This document shows, one piece after another, positions 51,516 to 60,982 of a stretch of DNA of 64,000 nt. Made by a program: the position numbers and the translations under genes. The DNA comes from an uncultured Erysipelotrichaceae bacterium (GTDB lineage Bacteria; Bacillota_I; Bacilli_A; Erysipelotrichales; Coprobacillaceae): NCBI GenBank assembly GCA_910588075.1, contig CAJUOS010000005.1:1-64000 (forward strand), in the 5' to 3' direction. Each line of letters opens with the position of its first letter. Position 1 is the stretch's first letter. Under the pieces are notes generated by a model that saw only the letters and a program-made list of their open reading frames with translations, had not been told where the DNA came from and did no database searches.

Positions 51516-53264
51516 TTAATCTGAAACTTGATTTAAAAGTTGATAAAATTGTTCTAAATCATCAGCAATCATTTGAATAGAATTTTGCCAGAAATTCTCA
51601 TCTTGTAAATCAATACCAATACTTTTACCCATATCTTCTAAATTCATTTGACCAGTCAATGACAAGAATTTTTCATAAGTCAATGCAAAACTATCCCCCT
51701 GTTTTTGATAGAGTGCATATAATCCCTTAGCTAACAATAAGCCAAAAGCATATGGAAAATTATAAAAAGCATATTCTGCTTCATAATAGTGTGGTTTCCA
51801 TGTCCACATATAAGGATGTAATTGATGATGATCAAGCCCTTCACCATAAGCTTCTTTTTGTGCTTCTATCATAAGTTGTTTTATCTCATCAACACTTAAT
51901 GGACCCTTTTCCCTTTTTTGAATAAAACGACTTTCAAATAAAAATCTTGAATAAATATCTACAATGACTTGTGCACAATCTGATAATTCATTTTCTAAAA
52001 TCATTAGTTTTTGTTGTGGTGTTGCTGTTTTTAGCGCTGCCTTTTTCACAATAGTTTCACAAAATGTTGATGCTGTTTCAGCAATAGGCATAGGATATTC
52101 AGCATTTAATGCTGTTTGTTGATTTAAACAATGACCATGAAAACCATGTCCAAGTTCATGTGCCATTGTTATGACATCACTTAGATCATTACCATAATTT
52201 AATAAAAAGCGACTTTCTTGTATACAATGAAGATTTTGACAAAATGCTCCACCTACTTTGCTTTTTCTAGGATAAACATCTATCCAATTATTTTGAATTG
52301 CCTTTTGCGCATAATCTCCTAAATTTTTAGAGAAAGAATAAAATTGTTTAACAACAAAATCACATCCTTTTTCATAAGGATACTCACTTTGTATATTCAT
52401 AATAGGTGCATACATCTCATACCATGGTAAGCCTTTTGCATAGCCTAAATGTTGAGCTTTCACTTGAAAATATTTTTCAAACATAGGTAAAGATTTTTGA
52501 ATTGTTTTTAATAATGCATCTAAAGTTTTTTGTGTCATTCGTGAATCTTTTAATGTTTTTTCTAAAACTGACCCATAACCTCTCATTTTAGCAACTGCTA
52601 TACTCTCTCCTTTAATTGCATTTAATGCAGAAGCAACACCTTGTTCTACTTTTTGATAAGATGCTATTTCTGCTTCATAAGCCTTTTTTCTTATTGCTTT
52701 ATCTTTTGAATATGCCATATTTAAAACTTCTGTTAAAGGATATTCTTTATCATCTATAAATACTGTCATTGATGATATTAACTGATCTTTATATTTAGAC
52801 CATGCTGATGATCCATTAATACGCATATTAGCTAAAACTGCTTCACTTTCATTATCTAATAAATATTGACTTTGTTCCTTCATCTCGCAAAGAATAAATA
52901 AATGTTCTAAAATATATTGATTTTGAAATTGTTGAAAATCAAAATCTGCTATCCATCTTTGAATTTTAGCATTTGTATTGGCAAATGATGCTAAAATATC
53001 TTCTAAAACAGAAGCATTTTTCATTGCTAAATCATCTGTTGTATCAGCATTCATAACAAGATTAACATATGAAAATAATTTTTCTATTGTATCACTTAAT
53101 AAATTTTCTTGTTTTAAATATTGTATTAAGTTCTCCTCTGTTTTATCTAAGTTTGGATATTTTTCAAATTCTATGAGTTGTTCTTTAACATGCTCAATAT
53201 CTTGTATAAATTTTTGATCTTTAAATGATGTATATAATTGTGATAAATCCCATTTTCTATCCAT
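51516..53264 (-). CDS. pepF: Oligoendopeptidase F
   Basis: Cytoplasmic zinc metallopeptidase (M3B) that cuts medium-length peptides. The start at ATG 53264, after AAAGGAAG, gives 582 residues beginning MDRKWDLSQLY, typical of the family; the longer frame to 53309 is not supported. The HExxH motif is in MAHELGHGFHGH near residue 370, followed by the downstream Glu in IAETASTFCE. PYMWTWKPHYYEAEYAFYNFPYAFG near the C-terminus is shown by its ends and is characteristic. It complements PepT and the Opp importer. Single gene with a terminator. Confidence 0.96.
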   Translation of the reverse strand: MDRKWDLSQLYTSFKDQKFIQDIEHVKEQLIEFEKYPNLDKTEENLIQYLKQENLLSDTIEKLFSYVNLVMNADTTDDLAMKNASVLEDILASFANTNAKIQRWIADFDFQQFQNQYILEHLFILCEMKEQSQYLLDNESEAVLANMRINGSSAWSKYKDQLISSMTVFIDDKEYPLTEVLNMAYSKDKAIRKKAYEAEIASYQKVEQGVASALNAIKGESIAVAKMRGYGSVLEKTLKDSRMTQKTLDALLKTIQKSLPMFEKYFQVKAQHLGYAKGLPWYEMYAPIMNIQSEYPYEKGCDFVVKQFYSFSKNLGDYAQKAIQNNWIDVYPRKSKVGGAFCQNLHCIQESRFLLNYGNDLSDVITMAHELGHGFHGHCLNQQTALNAEYPMPIAETASTFCETIVKKAALKTATPQQKLMILENELSDCAQVIVDIYSRFLFESRFIQKREKGPLSVDEIKQLMIEAQKEAYGEGLDHHQLHPYMWTWKPHYYEAEYAFYNFPYAFGLLLAKGLYALYQKQGDSFALTYEKFLSLTGQMNLEDMGKSIGIDLQDENFWQNSIQMIADDLEQFYQLLNQVSD

Positions 53265-53458
53265 AAATTTCTTCCTTTCATATATAGATATATTATACAC
53301 ATAAAACAAAGAGATTTTTACTATTTGTTTATTTTAACTACTCTTTTCTTATATCAATCTTAATGGATATTGAATTTCTGATGAAATCTTTTACTTATTT
53401 AAACATAGTTCTTATCTTTTATTTAAAATTATGTTAAAGTTATGTAGGGTGATAAAAT

Positions 53459-55213
53459 ATGATAAAAGAATTTCAAAAATTATTAAAAGAAAAAAATATT
53501 GATTATTATATAGTTCCAACTGATGATGATCATCAATCTGAAACTGTTGGTAACTTTTATCAAGCAAGAGCATATTTAAGTGGTTTTAATGGTAGTGCTG
53601 GAACTTTGCTTGTTAAACAAGATACAGCATATCTATGGACTGATGGAAGATATTTTATCCAAGCTGCTAAACAATTAGAAGATGGTATTACATTAATGAA
53701 GATGGCGCAAAAAGATGTTCCTACACTATTAGAATTCCTTAAACAAAATGTCAAAGATGGAGATGTTATAGCATTTGATGGACAAACAATGAACTGTCAA
53801 TTTGTTTTACAAATGGAAGAAGTTATTGATAAAGATTATCAAATTCAATGTACTGATTTATTAAAAGACTTTTGGCTTGATAGACCTGCTAGATCATGTG
53901 AAAAAGCATATATTTATGATATCAAATACCATGGATTATCTGCTCATGAAAAAATTGAAATTATTCAAGAATATATGAAAGAAAATCATTGTGATTCTCA
54001 TATTATTACAACTTTAGATGATATTGCATGGATTTTTAATTTAAGAGGAAGTGATATTCCTTCTTCACCAACAGCCTTAGCTTTTGCATTAATCACTTTA
54101 GATCAATCTTTCCTTTATTTACAAGCTAATACATATAATCAAAGTATGATTGATTCTTATAAAGAAGAAAATATAATGATTAAAGATTATTCCGAAATTT
54201 ATGAAGATGCAATGTCTTTAAAAGGAAGAGTTTTATTAAATACTGCTTCTGTTAATTATGAATTATTCAATCAAATTGAATGTGAAATTGTTGATGGTAT
54301 GAACCCTTCTCAAGCATTTAAAGCTATTAAAAACGAAACAGAAATTAAAAACACTAAAAATGCTCATCTTAAAGATTCTATCGCAACTACTAAATTTATG
54401 TATTGGTTAAAACAAAATTATGGAAAAATAGAGATGGATGAAATAAGTGTTGCTCAAAAAATTTTAGAATTTAAAGAACAACAAGATTTATTTGTAGATA
54501 CAAGTTTTACAACAATTTGTGCATTTAATGAAAATGCTGCATTAATGCATTATCACGCAACAAATGAAGAACATTCAACTATTGATAAAGATGGAATGCT
54601 TCTTATTGATTGTGGTTCTCAATACTTAGATGGAACGACTGATATGACAAGAACATATATACTTGGAAATGTTTCAGATATTCAAAAGAAACATTTTACA
54701 ATGGTACTTCAAGGAATGTTAGCATTACAAAACGCTACTTTCTTATATGGATGTACAGGACAAAATTTAGATATTCTTGCAAGACAACCAATGTGGAGTG
54801 AGGATATAGATTATCAATGTGGTACTGGTCATGGTGTTGGACACTTTTTAAATGTACATGAAGGTCCTCATGGTATTCGTCCTCGTCCTAAATTTCAAGG
54901 AGAAGAATGTGTTTTTGAAGCAGGAATGATTGTTACTGATGAACCTGGTATATATTTAGAAGGACAATATGGAATTCGTTTAGAAAATGAACTTCTTTGT
55001 GTTGAGGGGAAAGAAAATGAATATGGACAATTCTTGCATTTTGAAGTTTTAACACTTGTTCCTATTGATTTAGATGGAATTGATACAACACTTTTAACTT
55101 ATAAAGAGAAAAAATGGCTTAATGATTATCATCAAACTGTTTATCAAACTCTTTCTCCATACTTAACGAATGAAGAAAAAACATGGTTAAAACAATATAC
55201 AAGAGCAATTTAA
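53459..55213 (+). CDS. pepP: Aminopeptidase P family protein (M24B, long form)
   Basis: X-Pro aminopeptidase of 584 residues, matching the three-domain XPNPEP1-like form. Domain 1 begins YYIVPTDDDHQSE, domain 2 includes LDDIAWIFNLRGSDIP, and the C-terminal pita-bread domain holds the metal ligands in LIDCGSQYLDGTTDMTR (two Asp), GTGHGVGHFLNVHEGP (His), TDEPGIY and GIRLENELL (two Glu). The upstream ribosome-binding site is weak (AGGGTGAT). Releases N-terminal residues before proline, working with the other peptidases of the window. Confidence 0.95.
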   Translation: MIKEFQKLLKEKNIDYYIVPTDDDHQSETVGNFYQARAYLSGFNGSAGTLLVKQDTAYLWTDGRYFIQAAKQLEDGITLMKMAQKDVPTLLEFLKQNVKDGDVIAFDGQTMNCQFVLQMEEVIDKDYQIQCTDLLKDFWLDRPARSCEKAYIYDIKYHGLSAHEKIEIIQEYMKENHCDSHIITTLDDIAWIFNLRGSDIPSSPTALAFALITLDQSFLYLQANTYNQSMIDSYKEENIMIKDYSEIYEDAMSLKGRVLLNTASVNYELFNQIECEIVDGMNPSQAFKAIKNETEIKNTKNAHLKDSIATTKFMYWLKQNYGKIEMDEISVAQKILEFKEQQDLFVDTSFTTICAFNENAALMHYHATNEEHSTIDKDGMLLIDCGSQYLDGTTDMTRTYILGNVSDIQKKHFTMVLQGMLALQNATFLYGCTGQNLDILARQPMWSEDIDYQCGTGHGVGHFLNVHEGPHGIRPRPKFQGEECVFEAGMIVTDEPGIYLEGQYGIRLENELLCVEGKENEYGQFLHFEVLTLVPIDLDGIDTTLLTYKEKKWLNDYHQTVYQTLSPYLTNEEKTWLKQYTRAI

Positions 55214-55236
55214 AAGAGACATCAAGTCTCTTTTTT
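55212..55236. terminator. Bidirectional terminator between pepP and the AI-2E transporter gene
   Basis: Nine-base-pair stem AAAAGAGAC / GTCTCTTTT with a 5-base loop, followed by TT; it overlaps the ends of both converging genes. Confidence 0.85.
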
Positions 55237-56361
55237 GTTAACTATTAAATTCTTTTCTTGTAAACGTTGATTTGTCCATCTACGTAATAATTCATATATA
55301 ACTGAAAATGTTGGTAAACCAAAAATCATTCCAGGTATTCCAAATAATCCTCCTCCAACACTTACTGCAAATAAAACCCATAATGCTGATAAGCCAATTG
55401 ATCCGCCTACAACATGTGGATAAATTAAATTTGATTCAAATTGTTGTAAAAGTGTACTAAAAATCAAAAAGATAATTGTTTTAATTGGAGAAACAAAGAA
55501 AATAAGAATTGATGAAATAACAGCTCCAATAATTGGTCCAAAATATGGAATAACATTTGTAAATCCAATAACAATAGCAGCAATTGAAGCATATGGGATA
55601 TCTAAAAAGATACAACCAATATAACATAACACACCTATAATAATTGATTCAGTTAATTGTCCAGCTAAAAAGTTTTCAAAAGTTGATGATATTAAATGAA
55701 TTCCTGATTTTAATTGATGGACTTGATTTTCTTTTAAAAACGCATATCCCAACTTTTCCATTTGTCTTAAAAGCTTATCTTTAGAAAATAACATATAAAT
55801 AGCCATAACAAGTCCCATAAATATATTCACAATTCTTGAAGTAAAATGAGTAAATCCAATAGCTATACTTGGTACCCAAGAAGTAAATTTACTAATCATT
55901 GTATTTCCAAAATCTGTTTGTAATTCTTCTATTTTTGTTACAAACTCTGGAGATAATTCAACTTGTGATAAAATATAATTTATCCATTCTTCTATTTGTT
56001 TTAAGGCATTAGGTAGATTTTCTACAAATAATTTAATATTATCAATAACTTGTGGCATCACAATAATAACAATAATAAATACAATAAAGAAAAACAAAAA
56101 TACTGATAATAATGCAGAAATAACTTTTTTACGTTTTTCATCTTCTATTGGTAACTTTTTAATAAAAAATTTCATTGGTATATTTAAAATAAAGGCAAGT
56201 ACAAACCCTAAAATAAATGGTTGAATAATATCAAATATCATACCAATAAAAGAAATAATATTTTCAAAATATATAAGCCCTAAAATTAATAAAGCAATAT
56301 ATGAAGTTAAAATTATTATATTCTTTAAAGTTAAATCTCTTACTTTCTCTGTTAATTTCAT
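55222..56361 (-). CDS. AI-2E family transporter (second copy)
   Basis: Membrane protein of 379 residues with the same family layout as the one at 19999: about eight hydrophobic segments, the hydrophilic stretch near 125-160, and the conserved end QQFESNLIYPHVVGGSIGLSA. The two share that block closely but differ widely elsewhere, so they are old paralogues rather than a recent duplication. GAGGTG precedes the ATG. Substrate unknown. It follows the queT gene on the same strand by 58 bases. Confidence 0.9.
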   Translation of the reverse strand: MKLTEKVRDLTLKNIIILTSYIALLILGLIYFENIISFIGMIFDIIQPFILGFVLAFILNIPMKFFIKKLPIEDEKRKKVISALLSVFLFFFIVFIIVIIVMPQVIDNIKLFVENLPNALKQIEEWINYILSQVELSPEFVTKIEELQTDFGNTMISKFTSWVPSIAIGFTHFTSRIVNIFMGLVMAIYMLFSKDKLLRQMEKLGYAFLKENQVHQLKSGIHLISSTFENFLAGQLTESIIIGVLCYIGCIFLDIPYASIAAIVIGFTNVIPYFGPIIGAVISSILIFFVSPIKTIIFLIFSTLLQQFESNLIYPHVVGGSIGLSALWVLFAVSVGGGLFGIPGMIFGLPTFSVIYELLRRWTNQRLQEKNLIVNKKET

Positions 56362-56419
56362 TCTTTCACCTCATACTTATGATATACATCTTTTATGTAT
56401 TGCATATGACTTGACTCCT

Positions 56420-56899
56420 TTATAAAATGTATTTTTCCATAAATCCATGATTCTTTTCAAGAATTTTAAATAAAAAGACTCCAATTATTAAGACAATAAA
56501 TTCTCCTATAAATATATAAATGAAATTTATAAAGAATGGTAGCTGCAAAATAGAATATAATTCAAGCCCCACTATTATTCCATTTATAATAGCACCAATA
56601 AAAGCAGTTAAATATAAAAGACTAACTTTATTAATTGCAATACAAGTTAATAAAGTTGCTAATGTTCCAAATAGCATATCCCATAATCCCATAGGAGAAG
56701 CCATATTTGCAATAAAACAACCAATAACCAAACCTGGAATATATTTCTTATTATAAAATGCTAAAAGTACTAATATTTCTGACATACGCATTTGAATTGC
56801 TCCATAAGCAATAGGACTTATCATTATTGTTAAAATGGCATATATACATGCTATCATTGCATTCATCATTATGATATTGACATACAAAATCTTTTTCAT
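56420..56899 (-). CDS. queT: QueT-type queuosine-precursor ECF transporter S component
   Basis: Membrane protein of 159 residues with about five hydrophobic segments. SPIAYGAIQMRMSEILVLLAFYN (shown by its core IQMRMSE) and the GPMGLWD-like stretch ANMASPMGLWDMLFGTLATL match the QueT family of energy-coupling-factor substrate-binding subunits for queuosine precursors. The ATG at 56899 has AAGGAG upstream; the frame extends to 56950 through the promoter and is not translated. The ECF energising module is not in the window. Leader is too short for a preQ1 riboswitch. Confidence 0.88.
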   Translation of the reverse strand: MKKILYVNIIMMNAMIACIYAILTIMISPIAYGAIQMRMSEILVLLAFYNKKYIPGLVIGCFIANMASPMGLWDMLFGTLATLLTCIAINKVSLLYLTAFIGAIINGIIVGLELYSILQLPFFINFIYIFIGEFIVLIIGVFLFKILEKNHGFMEKYIL

Positions 56900-56945
56900 A
56901 TACTTTCTCCTTATAAAAATATTTTTTAAACAAACAATTTGTCTT

Positions 56946-56974
56946 ATCATATAATAAAGTTTTTAATATGTCAA
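56946..56974 (-). promoter_or_regulatory. Promoter of queT
   Basis: On the minus strand TTGACA (56969-56974) and TATGAT (56946-56951) are separated by exactly 17 bases, a near-consensus housekeeping promoter. The leader is only about 40 bases. Confidence 0.8.
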
Positions 56975-56981
56975 TCAACAT

Positions 56982-57012
56982 AAAAGAGCCTTTTAGCATA
57001 AGGCTCTTTTTA
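56982..57012 (-). terminator. Terminator of the 6-phospho-beta-glucosidase gene
   Basis: Nine-base-pair stem AAAAGAGCC / GGCTCTTTT with an 11-base loop, with T-rich sequence on both sides. It lies just before the queT promoter on the minus strand. Confidence 0.85.
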
Positions 57013-57024
57013 TTGAAAGTTATT

Positions 57025-58473
57025 TTATAATTCTTCTCCATTTGTTTCAATAACTTTTTTATACCAGTAATATGAATCTTTTGGAATTCTGTTTAATGTT
57101 CCTGTATTTTCATCTTCTTCTCTATCAACATAAACAAAGCCATATCTTTTTTGATAACCATTTAACCAACTTAATAAATCTGTATATGACCATGTACAAT
57201 ATGATAAAACTCTACATCCATCATCACAAGCTTTTTTCAACTCTTCAATATGACGTTTTAAATAATCAATACGATATGGATCATGAATTTTTCCATCCTC
57301 TACTTTATCAAAAGCACCTAATCCATTTTCAGAAATAACAATTGGTAAATCATAACGTGAAGTAATATCTCGACAACACATTCTAATACCCATTGGATCA
57401 ATTGTCCAATCCCAATCAGTTGTTGGTAAAAATTCATTTTGTGGTTTTTTATAAAGTCCTGGAACTCCTTGAATTTTAGCAGTTCCTTTTTGACCAGTAT
57501 TGTTCATTTCATGTGACATTCCAACCCCATCTAAAGGATTATACTCAACTACACATGTTTGATAATAATTTACTCCCATAAAATCAATGAGTGAAGCAGC
57601 TTCTTTCATGATTTCTTCATCACCATCTTCAAACTCAGGAGCAACTCCTTGTGATTTTAAGAAAGCCATAGCACTTCTAGGATAGCGTCCATAAGCATAA
57701 GCATCCATCCAATAATAATTTTGTAAATCATCATAATCTGCTTTTGCCATAGCATTTTCAGGTTTCCTATCAAAAGCATAGCTTGGGCTATATGCAAATG
57801 AAGCTCCTACTTTTGCTTGAGGATAAAGTTTCTTTAATGCTATAACACTTTTTGCATGAGCCATATTAGCATGATGATTAACTTGATAAAATGTTTTCAT
57901 ATCATCAACTTTTCCTGGTGGATGCATTCCTTCTAACCAACCAAATGAAGTAAAGATATTTTGTTCATTCATTGTAATCCAATACTTAACTCTATCTCCA
58001 TATCTTTTAAATAATGTTGTTGCATAATTTACATAATCATCAACAATCTTTCTATTTTCCCAACCATGATATTGATCTTCTAAAGCTTGAGGCATATCCC
58101 AATGATAAACTGTTACCATTGGTTCAATTCCATACTTCAATAATTCATTAATTAAATCATCATAGAATTTTAAACCAGCTTCATTGACTTCTCCATTACC
58201 ATGAGGATAAATTCTTGTCCATGCAATAGAAAAACGATAAGTCTTCAATCCCATTTCTGCCATTAACTTAACATCTTCTTTATAACGATGATAATGATCA
58301 ACAGCCTTATCTCCTGTTGTTGCTTTGAATGTTTTTCCTGGAATTCTTACAAACTTATCCCAATTAGAAACACCTTTTCCATCTGCATCCCAACCACCTT
58401 CTACTTGATAAGCAGCTGATGCACTTCCCCATAAAAAATCTTTAGGGAATCCTTTTGATTGTTTAAAGTACAT
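57025..58473 (-). CDS. 6-phospho-beta-glucosidase (GH1)
   Basis: Hydrolyses phosphorylated beta-glucosides delivered by the PTS. The 482 residues have the GH1 entry FPKDFLWGSASAAYQVEG, the acid/base Glu in TMNEQN near 167 and the nucleophile Glu in ISENGLG near 378. The late segment LLSWLNGYQKRYGFVYVDRE carries the Ser, Lys and Tyr that bind the 6-phosphate and separates the enzyme from plain beta-glucosidases. AAGGAGG precedes the ATG. No PTS gene is adjacent; the EIIBC at 9962 is a possible but unproven supplier. Confidence 0.93.
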   Translation of the reverse strand: MYFKQSKGFPKDFLWGSASAAYQVEGGWDADGKGVSNWDKFVRIPGKTFKATTGDKAVDHYHRYKEDVKLMAEMGLKTYRFSIAWTRIYPHGNGEVNEAGLKFYDDLINELLKYGIEPMVTVYHWDMPQALEDQYHGWENRKIVDDYVNYATTLFKRYGDRVKYWITMNEQNIFTSFGWLEGMHPPGKVDDMKTFYQVNHHANMAHAKSVIALKKLYPQAKVGASFAYSPSYAFDRKPENAMAKADYDDLQNYYWMDAYAYGRYPRSAMAFLKSQGVAPEFEDGDEEIMKEAASLIDFMGVNYYQTCVVEYNPLDGVGMSHEMNNTGQKGTAKIQGVPGLYKKPQNEFLPTTDWDWTIDPMGIRMCCRDITSRYDLPIVISENGLGAFDKVEDGKIHDPYRIDYLKRHIEELKKACDDGCRVLSYCTWSYTDLLSWLNGYQKRYGFVYVDREEDENTGTLNRIPKDSYYWYKKVIETNGEEL

Positions 58474-58535
58474 CTTTTTTCCTCCTTTATATATTTTTTA
58501 TCTTTAAACCAATTCTTTACTTTATCAAGAATTTA

Positions 58536-59423
58536 TTATAAAACTTCCTCAATAAATTCATAGAGAGATTTCAAATAGTCATCTTCTAATCCTTTTAACT
58601 GATATAAAAAGTTTTGTTTAATTGGAAATAATAACTTATTAGATTGATTATGATTATATAATGGGAAAACCATTTTAAATGGAACATCTTGATCATCTTT
58701 AGCATGAATAAAAACAGTTGGTATTGTATTCTTTTTGACTAATGAGACTGTATTCATTTTCTTAATATCCCTTTTGACTTCACTTTTAATCATTTGTCTT
58801 ATAATAGGACGACAAACTTGACTTGCTATTTTTGTTTCTTTTTGACATAAATATCCTAAATATTGATAAGCTTGGCTATATGCTCCCTCACTTAAAATCA
58901 AATCCACATTTTTTAACTTTCCTAATCCAGATGTATTAAGAATTGTATTTGCACCAACACCTTGTCCATACATAATCACACGATGATTTTCTCCATATTT
59001 TCGTAATACATACATATTAAAAAACATCAAATCTAAAACATCTTTATATCCAAAACCTTTAATATATCCATCACTTAACCCATGTGCATTTGCATCATAT
59101 AATAGTATATGACTTTGTGGAAAAATCTCTTTCAAGAAAGAAAATGTATCTTTTAAAGAACTTGCAGATTTTCCTAATCCATGTAAACCTATAATTGTTC
59201 TATGAGCATTTTCCTCTTCAAATAAATATCCTTGTAAATATAAGTTTTTATGATTTTTTATTTTAATTTTTTCTCCACCTAATTCACTATACCAATCTTC
59301 TTGATTTTGACAATCTAAACTTTCTCTATATAAAACTTTTTTAGAAAACTGATTCACTAAAGTTAAACCAGCAGTCAAAGTTGAGATTGTTAGAGTTGAA
59401 GCAACAACTGTTTTCTTTTTCAT
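58536..59423 (-). CDS. Alpha/beta-hydrolase-fold protein lacking the catalytic serine
   Basis: The 295 residues begin with a hydrophobic anchor or signal (about 5-24) and continue with a Bem46-like alpha/beta-hydrolase fold: IIGLHGLGKSA, LLYDANAHGLSDG and IHAKDDQDVPF. The nucleophile elbow reads MYGQGVGANT, so the catalytic serine is replaced by Gly155, and I find no histidine at the usual place near the C-terminus. It is probably a pseudoenzyme or a binding protein. Its start overlaps the stop of the 405-residue unknown gene by four bases (ATGA), so the two are translationally coupled. Confidence 0.8.
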   Translation of the reverse strand: MKKKTVVASTLTISTLTAGLTLVNQFSKKVLYRESLDCQNQEDWYSELGGEKIKIKNHKNLYLQGYLFEEENAHRTIIGLHGLGKSASSLKDTFSFLKEIFPQSHILLYDANAHGLSDGYIKGFGYKDVLDLMFFNMYVLRKYGENHRVIMYGQGVGANTILNTSGLGKLKNVDLILSEGAYSQAYQYLGYLCQKETKIASQVCRPIIRQMIKSEVKRDIKKMNTVSLVKKNTIPTVFIHAKDDQDVPFKMVFPLYNHNQSNKLLFPIKQNFLYQLKGLEDDYLKSLYEFIEEVL

Positions 59424-60637
59424 TTATACCACTCCTTAAAATTATCCATTAATAATCTATTTATATTTGTAACTTGTTCAAATGAACTTAATCTATATTT
59501 ATCATTATCCATTCTTGCTGCAAAATATTGAATTGCAGTTATTAATTCATCTTGAATATCTGAACGCATTTCTTTTGGGAAAGAATCAATTGGAAAACAT
59601 GTAAATATGAAGGTATTATAATCTTCATGAAATAAATCTAATATAATTTGATATCCTTCTGTTCTAACAAATGAATTTCCTAAAGCTAAATCTAAATCAT
59701 GATTAGCAAAAGTTAACATATTAGTAATAACTTCTCTTAACATTCTAATAATAACAGCATAGTATTGGCTATAATCATTATGAAAAATATAATAAATATA
59801 TGAAAAAACAAGATTAGCATCTTCATTATAATTATCTTTATCTGTTAAAATAAACTTTTCTTTTAAAGCATTAATTAAAGAATTTGTCACTTTGAAATGT
59901 GATAAAACAAGAGATCCAAAGTCTGTCATAATAGCAAATGAAAATCTTTCATTTTTACATAGAATTTCTATAATTTGAAATAATTCATCTGGGACATTTT
60001 TATAAAATTTATCTAAATATTGATAAACAAGACGTATAATTTCTCGTATATAATATAAATGGTATTGATATTCTGTATCTAAGTATTTTAAATTTGTACC
60101 ATTCCATTCATATTTATATAAAATTGTATCTAATAAATATTGAACTGAATCTATAAACTTCTTGTATTTTTTCTTTTCAACTAACATTTCCAAACAAGGA
60201 ATGAATATTTGATAATATTCATCCATTGTTTGTTGATTAATTCCTTTATGATATTTCATATAATTTAAAATATCACAATAATCCATTGGTTCTAAAAACA
60301 TATGTTCTTTAGAAATATTTTTGATATATTGTTCATATAAAGAATAATGTAATGTACTTTTATGTTTACATTTCTCTATAATTCTTTTTAAAGCATCTTT
60401 TACAATGAAGATTTTTTCTTGTTCATGAAGATCTTCTGAAAATATGTATGTTATTTTTTGATGACAATGAATTTCTACATATATATCAATTTGTCTAAAG
60501 TTTTCATCTAACATATAATAATGATTTTTAAAAACTTCATCTTCTACTCTATATCCACTGTGATAACGATATTTCCCTATATATTGAGATTTATGGTTAT
60601 CTATAAATTCTTGCATAATATCTATATTTAAAGGCAT
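59420..60637 (-). CDS. Protein of unknown function, 405 residues
   Basis: I do not recognise a family. The sequence has no signal peptide or clear membrane segment and is rich in Tyr, Ile and charged residues with predicted helical character, especially from about 150 to 400 (for example IIRMLREVITNMLTFANHDLD). AGGAGG precedes the ATG. It lies between an 81-residue protein gene (12 bases upstream) and the serine-less hydrolase gene (4-base overlap). The three form a compact operon with no known relatives that I can name. Confidence 0.7.
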   Translation of the reverse strand: MPLNIDIMQEFIDNHKSQYIGKYRYHSGYRVEDEVFKNHYYMLDENFRQIDIYVEIHCHQKITYIFSEDLHEQEKIFIVKDALKRIIEKCKHKSTLHYSLYEQYIKNISKEHMFLEPMDYCDILNYMKYHKGINQQTMDEYYQIFIPCLEMLVEKKKYKKFIDSVQYLLDTILYKYEWNGTNLKYLDTEYQYHLYYIREIIRLVYQYLDKFYKNVPDELFQIIEILCKNERFSFAIMTDFGSLVLSHFKVTNSLINALKEKFILTDKDNYNEDANLVFSYIYYIFHNDYSQYYAVIIRMLREVITNMLTFANHDLDLALGNSFVRTEGYQIILDLFHEDYNTFIFTCFPIDSFPKEMRSDIQDELITAIQYFAARMDNDKYRLSSFEQVTNINRLLMDNFKEWYK

Positions 60638-60649
60638 ATACCATCCTCC

Positions 60650-60895
60650 TTATTGACCATGAGCCTTCTTAAAACGTGGTAAGAAATCACTTCTTACATA
60701 TTGCACAGCAATAGCTCGTATATTGTCTTTAGAATAATCGCCACCTATCATAAGTGATGTATCCATAATTTCTTCTGTTAGAATTGTTAATTCATGTTCT
60801 GATAATATTATATTTTCTAAAGCTATTGTTGTTTTAACAATTTCTTTACAATCATCTATAAAAGCTTTTTTATCTATATCTGTTACATGTTCCAT
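60650..60895 (-). CDS. Small protein of unknown function, 81 residues
   Basis: Soluble, largely helical and acidic in the first half, with a basic end (LPRFKKAHGQ). No family recognised. The ATG at 60895 has AAGGAAG seven bases upstream; an in-frame ATG at 60919 lies upstream of that site and is rejected. First gene of the three-gene unknown operon. Confidence 0.65.
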   Translation of the reverse strand: MEHVTDIDKKAFIDDCKEIVKTTIALENIILSEHELTILTEEIMDTSLMIGGDYSKDNIRAIAVQYVRSDFLPRFKKAHGQ

Positions 60896-60982
60896 TATAT
60901 CACTTCCTTGTTTTTTCATTATATCATGTATTTGTGTACTTTTTGCGAGAAAAAAATGTTTTTTATATGACTTTTTTAGAAT

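Noticed and set aside
19999..56361. Recent duplication of the two AI-2E family transporters
   Set aside because: Only the family-wide conserved block is closely similar; lengths and the remaining sequence differ strongly, and their neighbourhoods are unrelated.
56900..56980. PreQ1 riboswitch in front of queT
   Set aside because: The near-consensus promoter at 56946-56974 leaves a leader of only about 40 bases without the conserved aptamer sequence.
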